A stretch of 64,000 nucleotides of DNA, taken from positions 62,001 to 126,000 of the forward strand of contig NZ_BMGI01000002.1 of assembly GCF_014640115.1 (NCBI RefSeq), read 5' to 3'. The notes under the pieces were generated by a model. That model was not told where the DNA came from. It ran no database searches and saw only the letters and a program-made list of their open reading frames with translations. Made by a program: the position numbers and the translations under genes. Positions within the stretch are counted from its first letter, which is position 1; each line of letters begins with the position of its first letter. Shown one piece after another: positions 19,785-28,385 of this stretch. Origin of the DNA: Sinisalibacter lacisalsi. GTDB taxonomy: Bacteria > Pseudomonadota > Alphaproteobacteria > Rhodobacterales > Rhodobacteraceae.

Positions 19785-21140
19785 ATGAAACAGATCGAAC
19801 GCCTCGAATCCCTCGGCCTCTTTGACGCCCGGGTGCCCCGCTACACGTCTTATCCAACCGCGCCGGTGTTCTCCACGAAGACCGGCGCGGCGTTCCAGCA
19901 CGAAGCCCTGGCCGGTCTTGACCCGGCCGAGGCCGTTTCGGTCTATCTCCACATTCCGTTTTGCGAACGGCTCTGCTGGTTCTGTGCCTGCCGGACGCAG
20001 GGCACCAAGACGCTGAGCCCGGTGGAAAGCTATCTCGACGCCCTCGAAGCAGAACTTGCCATCGTGCGCGACACGATCCCCGAAGACCTGCGCATGGGGC
20101 GTCTGCATTGGGGGGGCGGCACACCCACCATCCTGCCGCCCCAGATGATCCACCGCCTCGCTGAAGCCGTGAAGCGGGTTTTTCCGCCAATCCAAGACTG
20201 GGAGTTCTCGGTCGAGATCGACCCGACCATGGTGGATCGCGCCAAGATCGCGGCCCTTGCCGAGCAGGGCATGAACCGGGCCTCGATCGGCATTCAGGAT
20301 TTCGACCCCGTGGTTCAGGCGGCGATCGGACGCGAGCAACCTTTCGATGTCACGCGCGCCTGTGTCGACGATCTGCGCGCCGCCGGTGTCACCTCGCTCA
20401 ACACCGACCTGGTCTACGGCCTGCCGCACCAGAGCCAGGCCCGTCAGGCCGACACGGTCGCCAAGGTGCTGACACTCGACCCGGACCGCGTGGCGCTGTT
20501 TGGATATGCGCATGTGCCGTGGATGTCGAAACGCCAGAAGCTGATCGACGAGGCCGCGTTGCCCGGCGATCACGCGCGCCATGCGCTCGCCCGGCTTGCC
20601 GGTGCGCGTTTCGAGGCGGCCGGGATGACCCCGATCGGCATCGACCATTTCGCCAAGGCAGAGGACGACCTGGCCCGCGCGCAGCAGGAAGGCAGGCTCC
20701 GGCGCAACTTCCAGGGCTACACCGCCGACGACTGCGCGACGCTGATCGGCCTTGGCGCCTCGTCGATCTCGCGACTGCCCGGCGGCTACCTGCAGAACGC
20801 GCCCGCAACGGCGGCCTATTCGCAGCGGGTTGCCGCCGGCATCCTCGCGGGAACCAAGGGGCACGTCCTGACGGAGGACGACAGGTTGCGCGGCCGGGCG
20901 ATCGAAATGCTGATGTGCGATTTCCGCATCGACCGCGCGGCGCTCGAGCGGGACTTCGGACCAGCGGCCTCGCGGCTGGACCCGACCCACTCGCTGGTGG
21001 CGGCACAATATGCCGATTACGTGGTCATGGAGGAAGGATCGCTGTCGATTCAGCCCGAGGGCAAACCCCTGACCCGGATCATCGCCAGCGCCTATGACGC
21101 CTATATCGCCAACGGAGCGCGTTACAGCCAGGCCTCGTGA
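19785..21140 (+). CDS. hemN: Oxygen-independent coproporphyrinogen III oxidase
   Basis: A radical SAM enzyme that oxidatively decarboxylates coproporphyrinogen III when oxygen is absent, supplying haem for the Nor complex. The 451-residue protein has the cluster motif in HIPFCERLCWFCACR (CxxxCxxC), the SAM-binding HWGGGTPTILP and the EIDPTMV segment. The full HemN length and the N-terminal SLFDARVPRYTSYPTAPVF favour true HemN over the shorter HemW. Start at 19785 follows TGGAGGG. Confidence 0.95.
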   Translation: MKQIERLESLGLFDARVPRYTSYPTAPVFSTKTGAAFQHEALAGLDPAEAVSVYLHIPFCERLCWFCACRTQGTKTLSPVESYLDALEAELAIVRDTIPEDLRMGRLHWGGGTPTILPPQMIHRLAEAVKRVFPPIQDWEFSVEIDPTMVDRAKIAALAEQGMNRASIGIQDFDPVVQAAIGREQPFDVTRACVDDLRAAGVTSLNTDLVYGLPHQSQARQADTVAKVLTLDPDRVALFGYAHVPWMSKRQKLIDEAALPGDHARHALARLAGARFEAAGMTPIGIDHFAKAEDDLARAQQEGRLRRNFQGYTADDCATLIGLGASSISRLPGGYLQNAPATAAYSQRVAAGILAGTKGHVLTEDDRLRGRAIEMLMCDFRIDRAALERDFGPAASRLDPTHSLVAAQYADYVVMEEGSLSIQPEGKPLTRIIASAYDAYIANGARYSQAS

Positions 21141-21732
21141 CGGCCGCCCCCCGGATCGGCTGATGAGCTGGTCCGCGGCGAAGTCGCCCGCGCACCGTGC
21201 CGGTCATCAGGACAGTGAGAGGTCGGGCGCGGCCGCCGCCGGCCAGTGGACCGGCTGCACGTTCCCTCCCGGCGTCGTTGGCATGAAACCCTGCGTTCGA
21301 AACAGTGGCAGATGCTTCAAGCCGTGCGATCGTGACAATCCGCAAACCGGTCACATGTGCCGGAACATCGATTGGCTGCAATATCCCGCGATGCCGACCT
21401 CATTCAAATAAGACCGAAGCGTTTGTGATGAACGCTCGCTTCCCGGTGAATTCACGGCGGAGACGGACACGCAGCCGGATCCCGCCAATGGGCGGGATGG
21501 GTTCAGCGGGTGTGGAAAAAAATGGGGCCTTGCAAAGCCGGGTTCCTGCGCATTGCCGCCGCTCAGGCAGGGCCGCCCAGAGCCAGCTGCCATCGTCCAC
21601 TCGCTCGGGGATAGCAGCCCCTCGGACCTTCGTCCGAGCAACCTCGGGCGCGCTCTGATCCAGACGTGATGGCCGGGCAAGTTGAGCGGAGTTGTCGAAG
21701 CCCAAAAGCCCCTGGAATCCGGGACCACGTCA
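21141..21732. other. Intergenic region with two hairpins
   Basis: About 590 bp between hemN and the end of the TadG-like gene with no convincing gene. Two inverted repeats stand out: ATCCCGCC-AATG-GGCGGGAT at 21479-21498 and CTCGGAC-CTTC-GTCCGAG at 21621-21638. Neither has a T run. They may act as terminators for the convergent genes, but this is a guess. Confidence 0.45.
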
Positions 21733-22863
21733 CTACCGAATGAGCCGTGGTTGGCCAGCATTACTGCCAGCGCCGAAGTTGATATCGTCTTTGTCGCATT
21801 CAGCGTTCAACGTCACATTGCCGTTGAACGTCATGGAGTTCACAACAAGGCCAAAACAGCTCAACCCATCAATCGAAAATGACGCGTTTCCGCTGGTGGT
21901 TACGTCAGACATTGGAGCGTACATTCCCACCCCTGCAAAATTGCCACTTGTTGAAGGCGTCACGGAAAAGCTTTGCTCGCCACCGCTCATCTTCAAATGA
22001 ACGCCTGCCTTGACGATCAGCGTGTTGCCGCTTCCGTAAGGATCGGAAAAAACGGAGTCGAACTTGTCTGAAGATTCACTCACGCACAGCACCCCCGGCT
22101 TGAGCTGGTAGTCCTCGCCACCGACATTTGTCGACAGGTCGCTCAGGAGGGATCCGGTAAAATCACACACGGCGTCATCGGTGGAGTCATTCGGCCAATT
22201 CGTGATGTCGGCAAGGGGATCGGTGAAGCCGCCTTGTATCGTCTGTTCTGCGCATGCATCGGATTTGTTGAAGCTTGGCGCCGCACAGCGCGTGTCGATG
22301 AATACCCCGGTCGCCTCGAACGCGCCATTCGATCCGATGCCGCAGCCCGTCACATTATACGTCCCCGCGTTACCGTGCACGGTGAATCCGTCATGCTTGA
22401 AGTCTCCAAGAGACAGAACGCACGGCGTGAAGCCTGCGTCCCCCAGAGACACTCGCGACGTCGTGTTGATTGTCACGCTGTCGTTGCGGCGGATGAGGCG
22501 TGACAAGTAAACCGGTCTATCCTCGGAAATGTCCACATCGACATATGTTGCGTCCGCGGGGTCATCAAAGCTGACAGTGATGCCGGATGACACGCCATTC
22601 AAGGACGCGACGGCCTCTGCGGCGGCTGTTGCAGCCGCCGCCTTTTCACCTGACATTGTATTCTTGTACGCGAAAGCCGCCGCAAACGCCGCGATATCGG
22701 ACGTCCGCTGATTCTCCGATTTCACCCCAAGGGCTGCTCCATATTCGAGCGCCAGGGCCCCAAAGCCCAGAATGACCGGGAGAGACAAGGCCACGATAAC
22801 CGCAACGCCACCTTTGGTGTTGGCCGCGAGATGTCTTGCTATTTTGGCGAACCGCACGGGCAT
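21733..22863 (-). CDS. TadG/TadE-like pilus-associated protein
   Basis: A 376-residue protein whose N-terminus fits the TadE/TadG family: HLAANTKGGVAVIVALSLPV then LGFGALALEYGAALGVKSEN, a pilin-like membrane segment followed by a polar helix. The rest is a beta-rich, Cys-containing extracytoplasmic part with many Ser, Thr, Asn and Gly residues. TadG proteins are minor components of Flp/Tad pili. No other tad or rcp gene is present here. I favour the ATG at 22863 (MPVRFAK, after AAGGA) over 22908. Confidence 0.7.
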   Translation of the reverse strand: MPVRFAKIARHLAANTKGGVAVIVALSLPVILGFGALALEYGAALGVKSENQRTSDIAAFAAAFAYKNTMSGEKAAAATAAAEAVASLNGVSSGITVSFDDPADATYVDVDISEDRPVYLSRLIRRNDSVTINTTSRVSLGDAGFTPCVLSLGDFKHDGFTVHGNAGTYNVTGCGIGSNGAFEATGVFIDTRCAAPSFNKSDACAEQTIQGGFTDPLADITNWPNDSTDDAVCDFTGSLLSDLSTNVGGEDYQLKPGVLCVSESSDKFDSVFSDPYGSGNTLIVKAGVHLKMSGGEQSFSVTPSTSGNFAGVGMYAPMSDVTTSGNASFSIDGLSCFGLVVNSMTFNGNVTLNAECDKDDINFGAGSNAGQPRLIR

Positions 22864-23427
22864 TCCGATTATCCTTGGTTTCGTTCGTGTGATTGGGGCA
22901 GATATCAAGAAATTTTCCTGGATCAGGCTTCGAAGATGTTGGCGCTGATCCGAAGCTTTCAGCCGGGTTGCATTTCGCGAGCGTAAAATGCTGCGCTTGC
23001 CAACTCCGTCGAGAAACGGACTTCCAGACCGTCAGCGACCGTCAAAGCGCAATTCATGATCCACATTCATCTCCGATCTTTTCTGGGCTGAAAAAGCCAA
23101 AGGTATGGAATCCAATGAATGTCGATCGGCGGACACTATCATGCTTCGCGCCCGCCAAGAACTGCCCAGATGGGCTGGCCATGCCGCGTCTCTGACGACG
23201 CAGAGACCTGATCCAAGGGCCGATCCAAAAGGTTGCGCAACCGCACGACCGCAAGCGGTTTTTGCCGCGCCTTCGAAAATCAGAATTTGGGTCCAAAGAC
23301 GTTCGCGTGTTCTTTTGGTCTCCAATGCAAGCGCAGGGTGCGATGCCGTCGAGGGGGACTGGACCTCTGCGAGCGAGTCCGGTTCGTCCACAAGGTGAGG
23401 GAGGCAGCCCGTTTCGACGCGCCTCCC
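22864..23427. other. Intergenic region, no gene seen
   Basis: About 560 bp upstream of the TadG-like gene. Open frames on both strands are short and mutually overlapping, with no family signal. The region should contain the promoter of the TadG-like gene. It borders an integrase remnant and may be leftover mobile DNA. Confidence 0.45.
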
Positions 23428-23571
23428 TCACCCCCAGACATTATGCTCGGCCTTCTCAAGATAGCGCGCGAGCACGTTTACCGACTTCCAGCCGTCCGCG
23501 CGCATGATGGCAGCGGTCTTGATCCGGCGTTTCACCGTGGTGGTGCTGAGGTCGCGGTCGGTCGGGTGGTT
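23428..23571 (-). pseudogene. C-terminal remnant of a tyrosine recombinase/integrase
   Basis: Read in one minus-strand frame up to the stop at 23428-23430, the translation ends with TTTVKRRIKTAAIMRADGW, then KSVNVLARYLEKAEHNVWG. The WKSVNVLARYLEKAEHNVW ending resembles the C-terminal helix of phage-type tyrosine integrases, where the catalytic Tyr sits in the RYLE segment. Nothing upstream in the frame continues the catalytic domain, so this would be a decayed tail of about 48 codons. The family call is from memory of such endings. Confidence 0.45.
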
Positions 23572-23812
23572 CCGGCAGATCGGGCATGTCCTGCCACTGA
23601 GTTTTCATGCAGCCGTAACCTGCGCCCGTTGTGTTGCTTGGCGCTCCAACGGCCCCCAATGTCACTTGCCGAGCGAAACACTTGATCCGTGGCAGAAAAT
23701 CAGTTGATCTTGACGTCTCGCGGTCACTCACGCGGGGCAAGGGGGGAGACATGACCTCAGGAGCAGGCTTTTCATCCGGCGCGCCGGGCTCCAAGCCGCC
23801 AGCGGTCACCCA

Positions 23813-24757
23813 GTGATCCGGTTCGCCGTCCTCGCGCTTCTGCTGCCCGTGTTGGCCCACGCCGACGAAATCGCTTCGGTTCAATATCTTGAGGCCGACG
23901 GCACCGTTTCCATCGCCGTGGAAGGTGGAGCCTCCCCGGACACGCCTTTCGCGATCGCCTCGATCGGCAAGACCATGACCGCGGTTGCGGTGCTGCGCCT
24001 CGTCGCCGATGGAAAGCTCACCCTCGATGGCGGGTTCACCGCGCATTTGCCTGACGAAGTCCTGTCGGGTCTGCCCGAACTTTCCGATGTCACGCTCCGC
24101 CATCTCCTGACCATGACCAGCGGGCTGCCCGATTATCTTGACGACGCCTATATCGAGGATGCCCTCGAAGATCCGGGGGCCGTGCAAAACCCGCTCACCG
24201 CCCTCAGCTACGCCTATGGCGAAACGCAATTGTTTCCGCCGGGGCAGGGCTTTGATTATTCCAACACCAATTACGTGCTGCTCGGCCTGATCCTCGAAGA
24301 GGTGACCGGCGCGACATACGCCGCAGCCATGGATCGTCTCGTGATCGGCCCAGCCGGGATGACCGGGTCTTTCGTGTTCGGTTCGGCCCCGCTGCCGGAC
24401 AGCATCCCGAACGGCCACGAGGACGGGAAGCATTATCGCGCCTATTACATGTCGCAAGGCTTCGGCGATGGCGGCGTGATCGCCTCGGCCAACGACCTGG
24501 CCCGATTTTACCACGCGCTGTTCCTCGAAAGGTCTCTCTTGCCGCGCGCGATGATGAGGGAGTTTCTTCACGATCCGCACGACGAGGGCTACGGCATGGG
24601 GATCGAGGTGGACGACGAGATCGTCGGCCATTCCGGAGGGGATCTGGGCTTTTCCTCCGATGTCCGGCTTGACCTCGACAGCGGCGCGCTCGCGATCATG
24701 CTCAGCGCTTCGGCCGATGCTGACACCGACTGGACCTTCGATGCGCTGGCCCGATAG
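23813..24757 (+). CDS. Exported serine hydrolase, class C beta-lactamase-like
   Basis: A 314-residue protein of the beta-lactamase/DD-peptidase (AmpC-like) fold; many are peptidases or esterases and not drug-resistance enzymes. It starts at GTG with a short signal peptide (MIRFAVLALLLPVLAHADE). The catalytic motifs are present: SIGK (SxxK) in AIASIGKTMTAV, the tyrosine motif in GFDYSNTNYVLLGLI, and HSGG near the C-terminus. The substrate cannot be predicted. It is a single gene, with a weak ribosome site. Confidence 0.85.
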   Translation: MIRFAVLALLLPVLAHADEIASVQYLEADGTVSIAVEGGASPDTPFAIASIGKTMTAVAVLRLVADGKLTLDGGFTAHLPDEVLSGLPELSDVTLRHLLTMTSGLPDYLDDAYIEDALEDPGAVQNPLTALSYAYGETQLFPPGQGFDYSNTNYVLLGLILEEVTGATYAAAMDRLVIGPAGMTGSFVFGSAPLPDSIPNGHEDGKHYRAYYMSQGFGDGGVIASANDLARFYHALFLERSLLPRAMMREFLHDPHDEGYGMGIEVDDEIVGHSGGDLGFSSDVRLDLDSGALAIMLSASADADTDWTFDALAR

Positions 24758-24938
24758 CGATCTGCGGCCGGTCTGTCTTTGCGGATAGCCCTCCGTCGCG
24801 AGTCCGCCGCCTTCCGGCGCGGCCCTGATCGAATAGCCCAGCAATAGAAAGCATCGCTGCAGACCCATTTGGCCCCTTGCGCTGCATCGCCGCTGTCCCG
24901 ACACTGGAGCAAATCAGTTTTCGGGAAGGATCAATCGG

Positions 24939-26066
24939 ATGAGAACGCGCGCCGCAGTCGCCCTTGAGGCCGGACAACCGCTGCAAGTGATGGAGGTCAA
25001 TCTGGACGGTCCCAAGGCGGGCGAAGTGCTGATCGAGATCAAGGCCACGGGCATCTGCCACACCGACGAGTTCACCCGCTCGGGCGCCGACCCCGAAGGG
25101 CTGTTCCCGTCGATCCTCGGCCACGAGGGCGCGGGCATCGTGCTGGAAGTGGGCGAAGGTGTCACGACGCTCAAACCCGGTGACCACGTGATCCCGCTTT
25201 ACACGCCCGAATGCCGCGAGTGCTACTCGTGCCGGTCGGGCAAGACCAACCTGTGCACGGCCATTCGGGGCACCCAGGGCAAGGGCCTGATGCCCGATGG
25301 CACCACGCGGTTTTCCATGCTCGATGGCACGCCGATCTACCACTACATGGGCTGCTCGACCTTCGCCAATCACACGGTCATGCCCGAGATCGCCCTGGCC
25401 AAGGTGCGCGACGACGCCCCCTTCGACAAGATCTGCTACATCGGCTGCGGCGTGACGACCGGCATCGGCGCGGTGATCAACACCGCCGGGGTCGAGATCG
25501 GATCGACGGCGGCCGTCTTCGGGCTGGGCGGGATCGGCCTGAACGTCATCCAGGGCCTGCGCATGGCGGGCGCGGACATGATCATCGGGGTCGACCTGAA
25601 TGATGGTAAGGAAGAGATGGCGCGCAAGTTCGGGATGACGCATTTCATCAACCCCTCGAAGGTCGAAAACACGGTTCAGGAAATCGTCAAGCTGACGCAA
25701 CGCGGCGACGACCTGATCGGCGGGGTCGACTACAGCTTCGACGCCACCGGCAACGTGCAGGTTATGCGTGATGCGCTGGAATGCAGCCATCGCGGCTGGG
25801 GGGTGTCGGTGATCATCGGCGTCGCGCCCGCGGGGGCGGAAATCTCGACCCGGCCTTTCCAGCTCGTCACCGGCCGCGTGTGGAAAGGCACGGCCTTCGG
25901 CGGCGCGAAAGGGCGCACGGACGTGCCGAAATTCGTCGACTGGTACATGAACGGCAAGATCGAGATCGACCCGATGATCACGCACAAGCTCACCCTCGAT
26001 CAGATCAACGAGGGCTTCGAGCTGATGCACGAGGGCAAGTCGATCCGTGCCGTCGTCGAGTATTGA
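24939..26066 (+). CDS. adhC: S-(hydroxymethyl)glutathione dehydrogenase (class III alcohol dehydrogenase)
   Basis: Oxidises S-hydroxymethylglutathione, formed from formaldehyde and glutathione, to S-formylglutathione; the same enzymes reduce S-nitrosoglutathione. The 375-residue protein has the catalytic zinc site ([15 protein letters not shown], then LGHEGAGIV), the structural zinc Cys set ([17 protein letters not shown]) and the NAD-binding [14 protein letters not shown]. It is followed by fghA after 11 bp, the standard pair of the glutathione-dependent formaldehyde pathway. Confidence 0.97.
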   Translation: MRTRAAVALEAGQPLQVMEVNLDGPKAGEVLIEIKATGICHTDEFTRSGADPEGLFPSILGHEGAGIVLEVGEGVTTLKPGDHVIPLYTPECRECYSCRSGKTNLCTAIRGTQGKGLMPDGTTRFSMLDGTPIYHYMGCSTFANHTVMPEIALAKVRDDAPFDKICYIGCGVTTGIGAVINTAGVEIGSTAAVFGLGGIGLNVIQGLRMAGADMIIGVDLNDGKEEMARKFGMTHFINPSKVENTVQEIVKLTQRGDDLIGGVDYSFDATGNVQVMRDALECSHRGWGVSVIIGVAPAGAEISTRPFQLVTGRVWKGTAFGGAKGRTDVPKFVDWYMNGKIEIDPMITHKLTLDQINEGFELMHEGKSIRAVVEY

Positions 26067-26077
26067 GAGGGCGTGCG

Positions 26078-26911
26078 ATGAAAACCCAGTCCGAGACCGG
26101 CTGTTTCGGCGGTGTGCAGGGGGTTTATTCCCACGCCTCCGCCGCCACGGGCACCGACATGACCTTCGGGCTGTTCCTGCCGCCGCAGGCGGCGCAGGGC
26201 AAAGTGCCGCTGCTGTGGTATCTGTCGGGGCTGACCTGCACGCATGAGAACGCCATGACCAAGGCCGCGGCCCAGGGCTGGGCGGCGGAGGCCGGGATCG
26301 CGCTGGTCTTTCCCGACACCTCGCCGCGCGGGCCGGAGGTAGCCGATGACGCGGCCTTCGACATGGGGCAGGGGGCGGGGTTCTACGTGAACGCGACTGA
26401 AGCCCCCTGGGCGCCGCATTTCCGGATGTGGGATTACCTGACCGTTGACCTGACGCGCCTGCTCTTCGACAACTTTCCATTGGACGAGGGACGGCAGGCG
26501 ATCACGGGCCATTCCATGGGCGGGCATGGCGCGCTGACCATCGCGATGGGGCTGCCGGGGCGGTTCGCGTCCGTGTCGGCCTTCTCGCCCATTACCAACC
26601 CGACGCAGAGCGACTGGGGGCGCAAGCAGTTCACCGCCTATCTGGGGTCGGACGAGGGCGCGTGGGCCGCCCATGATGCCACCTTGCTGATGCGGGCGCG
26701 CGGCTTTGAAGGGCCGGTGCTCGTCGATCAGGGCGGCGCGGACCAGTTTCTCGACCTCCTGCGCCCCGAAGCCCTGGCCGAGGCCATGGCCGCGCGCCGG
26801 CAAGACAGCGTGCTCCGGATCCAGCCGGGATATGACCACAGCTATTTCTTCGTGGCCTCCTTCATGCGCGACCATGTCGAGTTTCACGCAAAGGCATTGG
26901 CGAGGGCGTAG
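26078..26911 (+). CDS. fghA: S-formylglutathione hydrolase
   Basis: Hydrolyses S-formylglutathione to formate and glutathione, the second step after AdhC. The 277-residue alpha/beta hydrolase belongs to the esterase D family: PLLWYLSGLTCTHENAM near the N-terminus, the nucleophile in ITGHSMGGHGALTIA (GxSxG), the Asp region VDQGGADQFL and the His in GYDHSYFF. The start at 26078 gives MKTQSETGCFGG, typical for the family. Confidence 0.97.
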   Translation: MKTQSETGCFGGVQGVYSHASAATGTDMTFGLFLPPQAAQGKVPLLWYLSGLTCTHENAMTKAAAQGWAAEAGIALVFPDTSPRGPEVADDAAFDMGQGAGFYVNATEAPWAPHFRMWDYLTVDLTRLLFDNFPLDEGRQAITGHSMGGHGALTIAMGLPGRFASVSAFSPITNPTQSDWGRKQFTAYLGSDEGAWAAHDATLLMRARGFEGPVLVDQGGADQFLDLLRPEALAEAMAARRQDSVLRIQPGYDHSYFFVASFMRDHVEFHAKALARA

Positions 26912-27097
26912 CAGCGAGGGATCTGGGGCTTCGGGTTTCCGCCCGAGTGGCCAGCCCGCGCCCAGCCCGGCGGTCGCGGCCGCCGCGCAGGGGAGGGGCG
27001 CGAAACCGCTTGATCCCTCGGTGAGATCAGGCCACCTTGGGGGCACGCGGCGAGCCGCCCTAGGAATTCCGCTTGAAACGCCGCGGTATGTGGCACC

Positions 27098-27673
27098 ATG
27101 ACCCGATTTTCCATCATCACGCGGTCAAGACGAAGCCTCGGCGCGCTTGTTCTGTGCGCCTTGATCGCGGAACCCGCGACCGCCCAGGTCGCCGGCCCTC
27201 TGCCCTGCGACCAGGTCTCCCTCGAGGTGTTCCCGAGAACCGCGCACTGGAAGGGCTTCTCGGGCCTCGACGTCAAGTCGAACGGGCTCGTGGTGTCCTG
27301 CGGCGTCGCCCTCCCGCTGTCGGACCGGTTCAGCCTGGTCACCGGGTTCAGCGCGATGTCCTTCGTCAACAGCTTCGACGTGCAAAGCTATGCCGTGGGC
27401 GCCTCCGTGGAGGTGCAATACCGTTTCGAGACGATGGAGAATTTCGGCCTCTACGCCGGCCTCGATGGCGGGGTCATCGTCGGCTACGAGGGGTTTTTCC
27501 CCGCCGACCGCATGGTCGGTCCATTCACGCTTGCCGGTAACCTCAAGGGGGGTGTCCTGTACGATATCCCGCGCACGAACATGACCGTGTTCGGGGGCCT
27601 GCGCGCGGTGCCACCGGTGTTCGGCCATTCCGGTATCATCGCACCCGGCCTGGGCGTGACCTACCGGTTCTGA
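27098..27673 (+). CDS. Small outer-membrane beta-barrel protein, unknown function
   Basis: A 191-residue protein with a signal peptide (GALVLCALIAEPATAQ) and alternating hydrophobic strands such as SVEVQYRFETMENFGLYAGL and NLKGGVLYDIPRTNMTVFGG. It ends in GVTYRF, with the C-terminal aromatic residue used as an insertion signal by outer-membrane barrels. This pattern fits an 8-stranded barrel of the OmpA/OmpW size class. No specific function can be assigned. It is convergent with the biosynthetic cluster at 27.9 kb. Confidence 0.65.
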   Translation: MTRFSIITRSRRSLGALVLCALIAEPATAQVAGPLPCDQVSLEVFPRTAHWKGFSGLDVKSNGLVVSCGVALPLSDRFSLVTGFSAMSFVNSFDVQSYAVGASVEVQYRFETMENFGLYAGLDGGVIVGYEGFFPADRMVGPFTLAGNLKGGVLYDIPRTNMTVFGGLRAVPPVFGHSGIIAPGLGVTYRF

Positions 27674-27932
27674 TCCCCCCGGGCCGCCTCATGCCTGCCG
27701 CCGGCACGGCGTCCGGGTGGCCGCGCGCCGGCAGGCGGGGCCTTGCCGCGGCCCTTCCGTCTCATCGCGATCCGCGCGTGCCTGATGTGCCCGACGAAGC
27801 CGGCCACAGCCGAAACGAGACCTGGGCCGAACGCGCGGAAACGCCTGCCTGGCGGGTGATGCACAGGGTCGGCCCGGACCGGGGGCGCGGCGCGGTATGA
27901 TGGCGCAGCCGGGTCAGGGGGCTCCTTGCGGC

Positions 27933-28385
27933 TCACAGGCGCTGCATTCGGGTGCGCAGACGCCAGGCGAGCCGAAGCAGGCGCGCCCGCATCGCGGTGA
28001 GTGCCCGCCGCCGCCAGAAGGGGCGCCCTCGGTGCCCCGACGCGTCGCCGGCCGGGCGGGCGGCGGCGGCCGCCTTGGCTTTCCGGGCTGCCTTTTTCCG
28101 GGCGATCCGGTCGACAACAGGTCTGACCGTGCTCATGGCATCGGCGAACCGGGCGCTCTGGCTGGCGAGGATGGCCTCGGCTTCACCACCCGCGCCCAGG
28201 CGGGCCAGGAACAGGGCGCACCAGCGCGCGTGGGCGGCATAGGCTTCGGACGCGGCGAGCGTGGTTTGCATCGCCGCCCGCGCCGCCGCGTGATCGCCGG
28301 AGAAGCCGCGCCGCATCGCCTCGGCGATCGCCGCCTCGACCTGTAAGCGCGGATCCGCGCGCAGGGTGTCGATGATGGCGTTCAC
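27933..28385 (-). CDS. Small helical protein at the end of the NRPS operon
   Basis: A 150-residue protein of unknown family, last in the NRPS operon. It starts at GTG overlapping the NRPS stop by 4 nt (GTGA). The sequence is Ala/Arg rich and helical, with a tetratricopeptide-like feel (GDHAAARAAMQTTLAASEAY), and has a strongly basic second half (RKKAARKAKAAAAARPAG). The C-terminal ~90 residues of the NRPS also look like helical repeats, so this could be part of a once longer helical domain. Role unknown. Confidence 0.55.
   Translation of the reverse strand: MNAIIDTLRADPRLQVEAAIAEAMRRGFSGDHAAARAAMQTTLAASEAYAAHARWCALFLARLGAGGEAEAILASQSARFADAMSTVRPVVDRIARKKAARKAKAAAAARPAGDASGHRGRPFWRRRALTAMRARLLRLAWRLRTRMQRL

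Noticed and set aside
23105-23398. Small open frames upstream of the integrase remnant
   Set aside because: Several overlapping frames on both strands and no similarity pattern; no ribosome site.
24880-24930. Possible NnrR/FNR site before adhC (TTGCGCTGC and GGAGCAAATC)
   Set aside because: Half sites are not correctly spaced as TTG-N8-CAA, so there is no support for adding adhC-fghA to the regulon.
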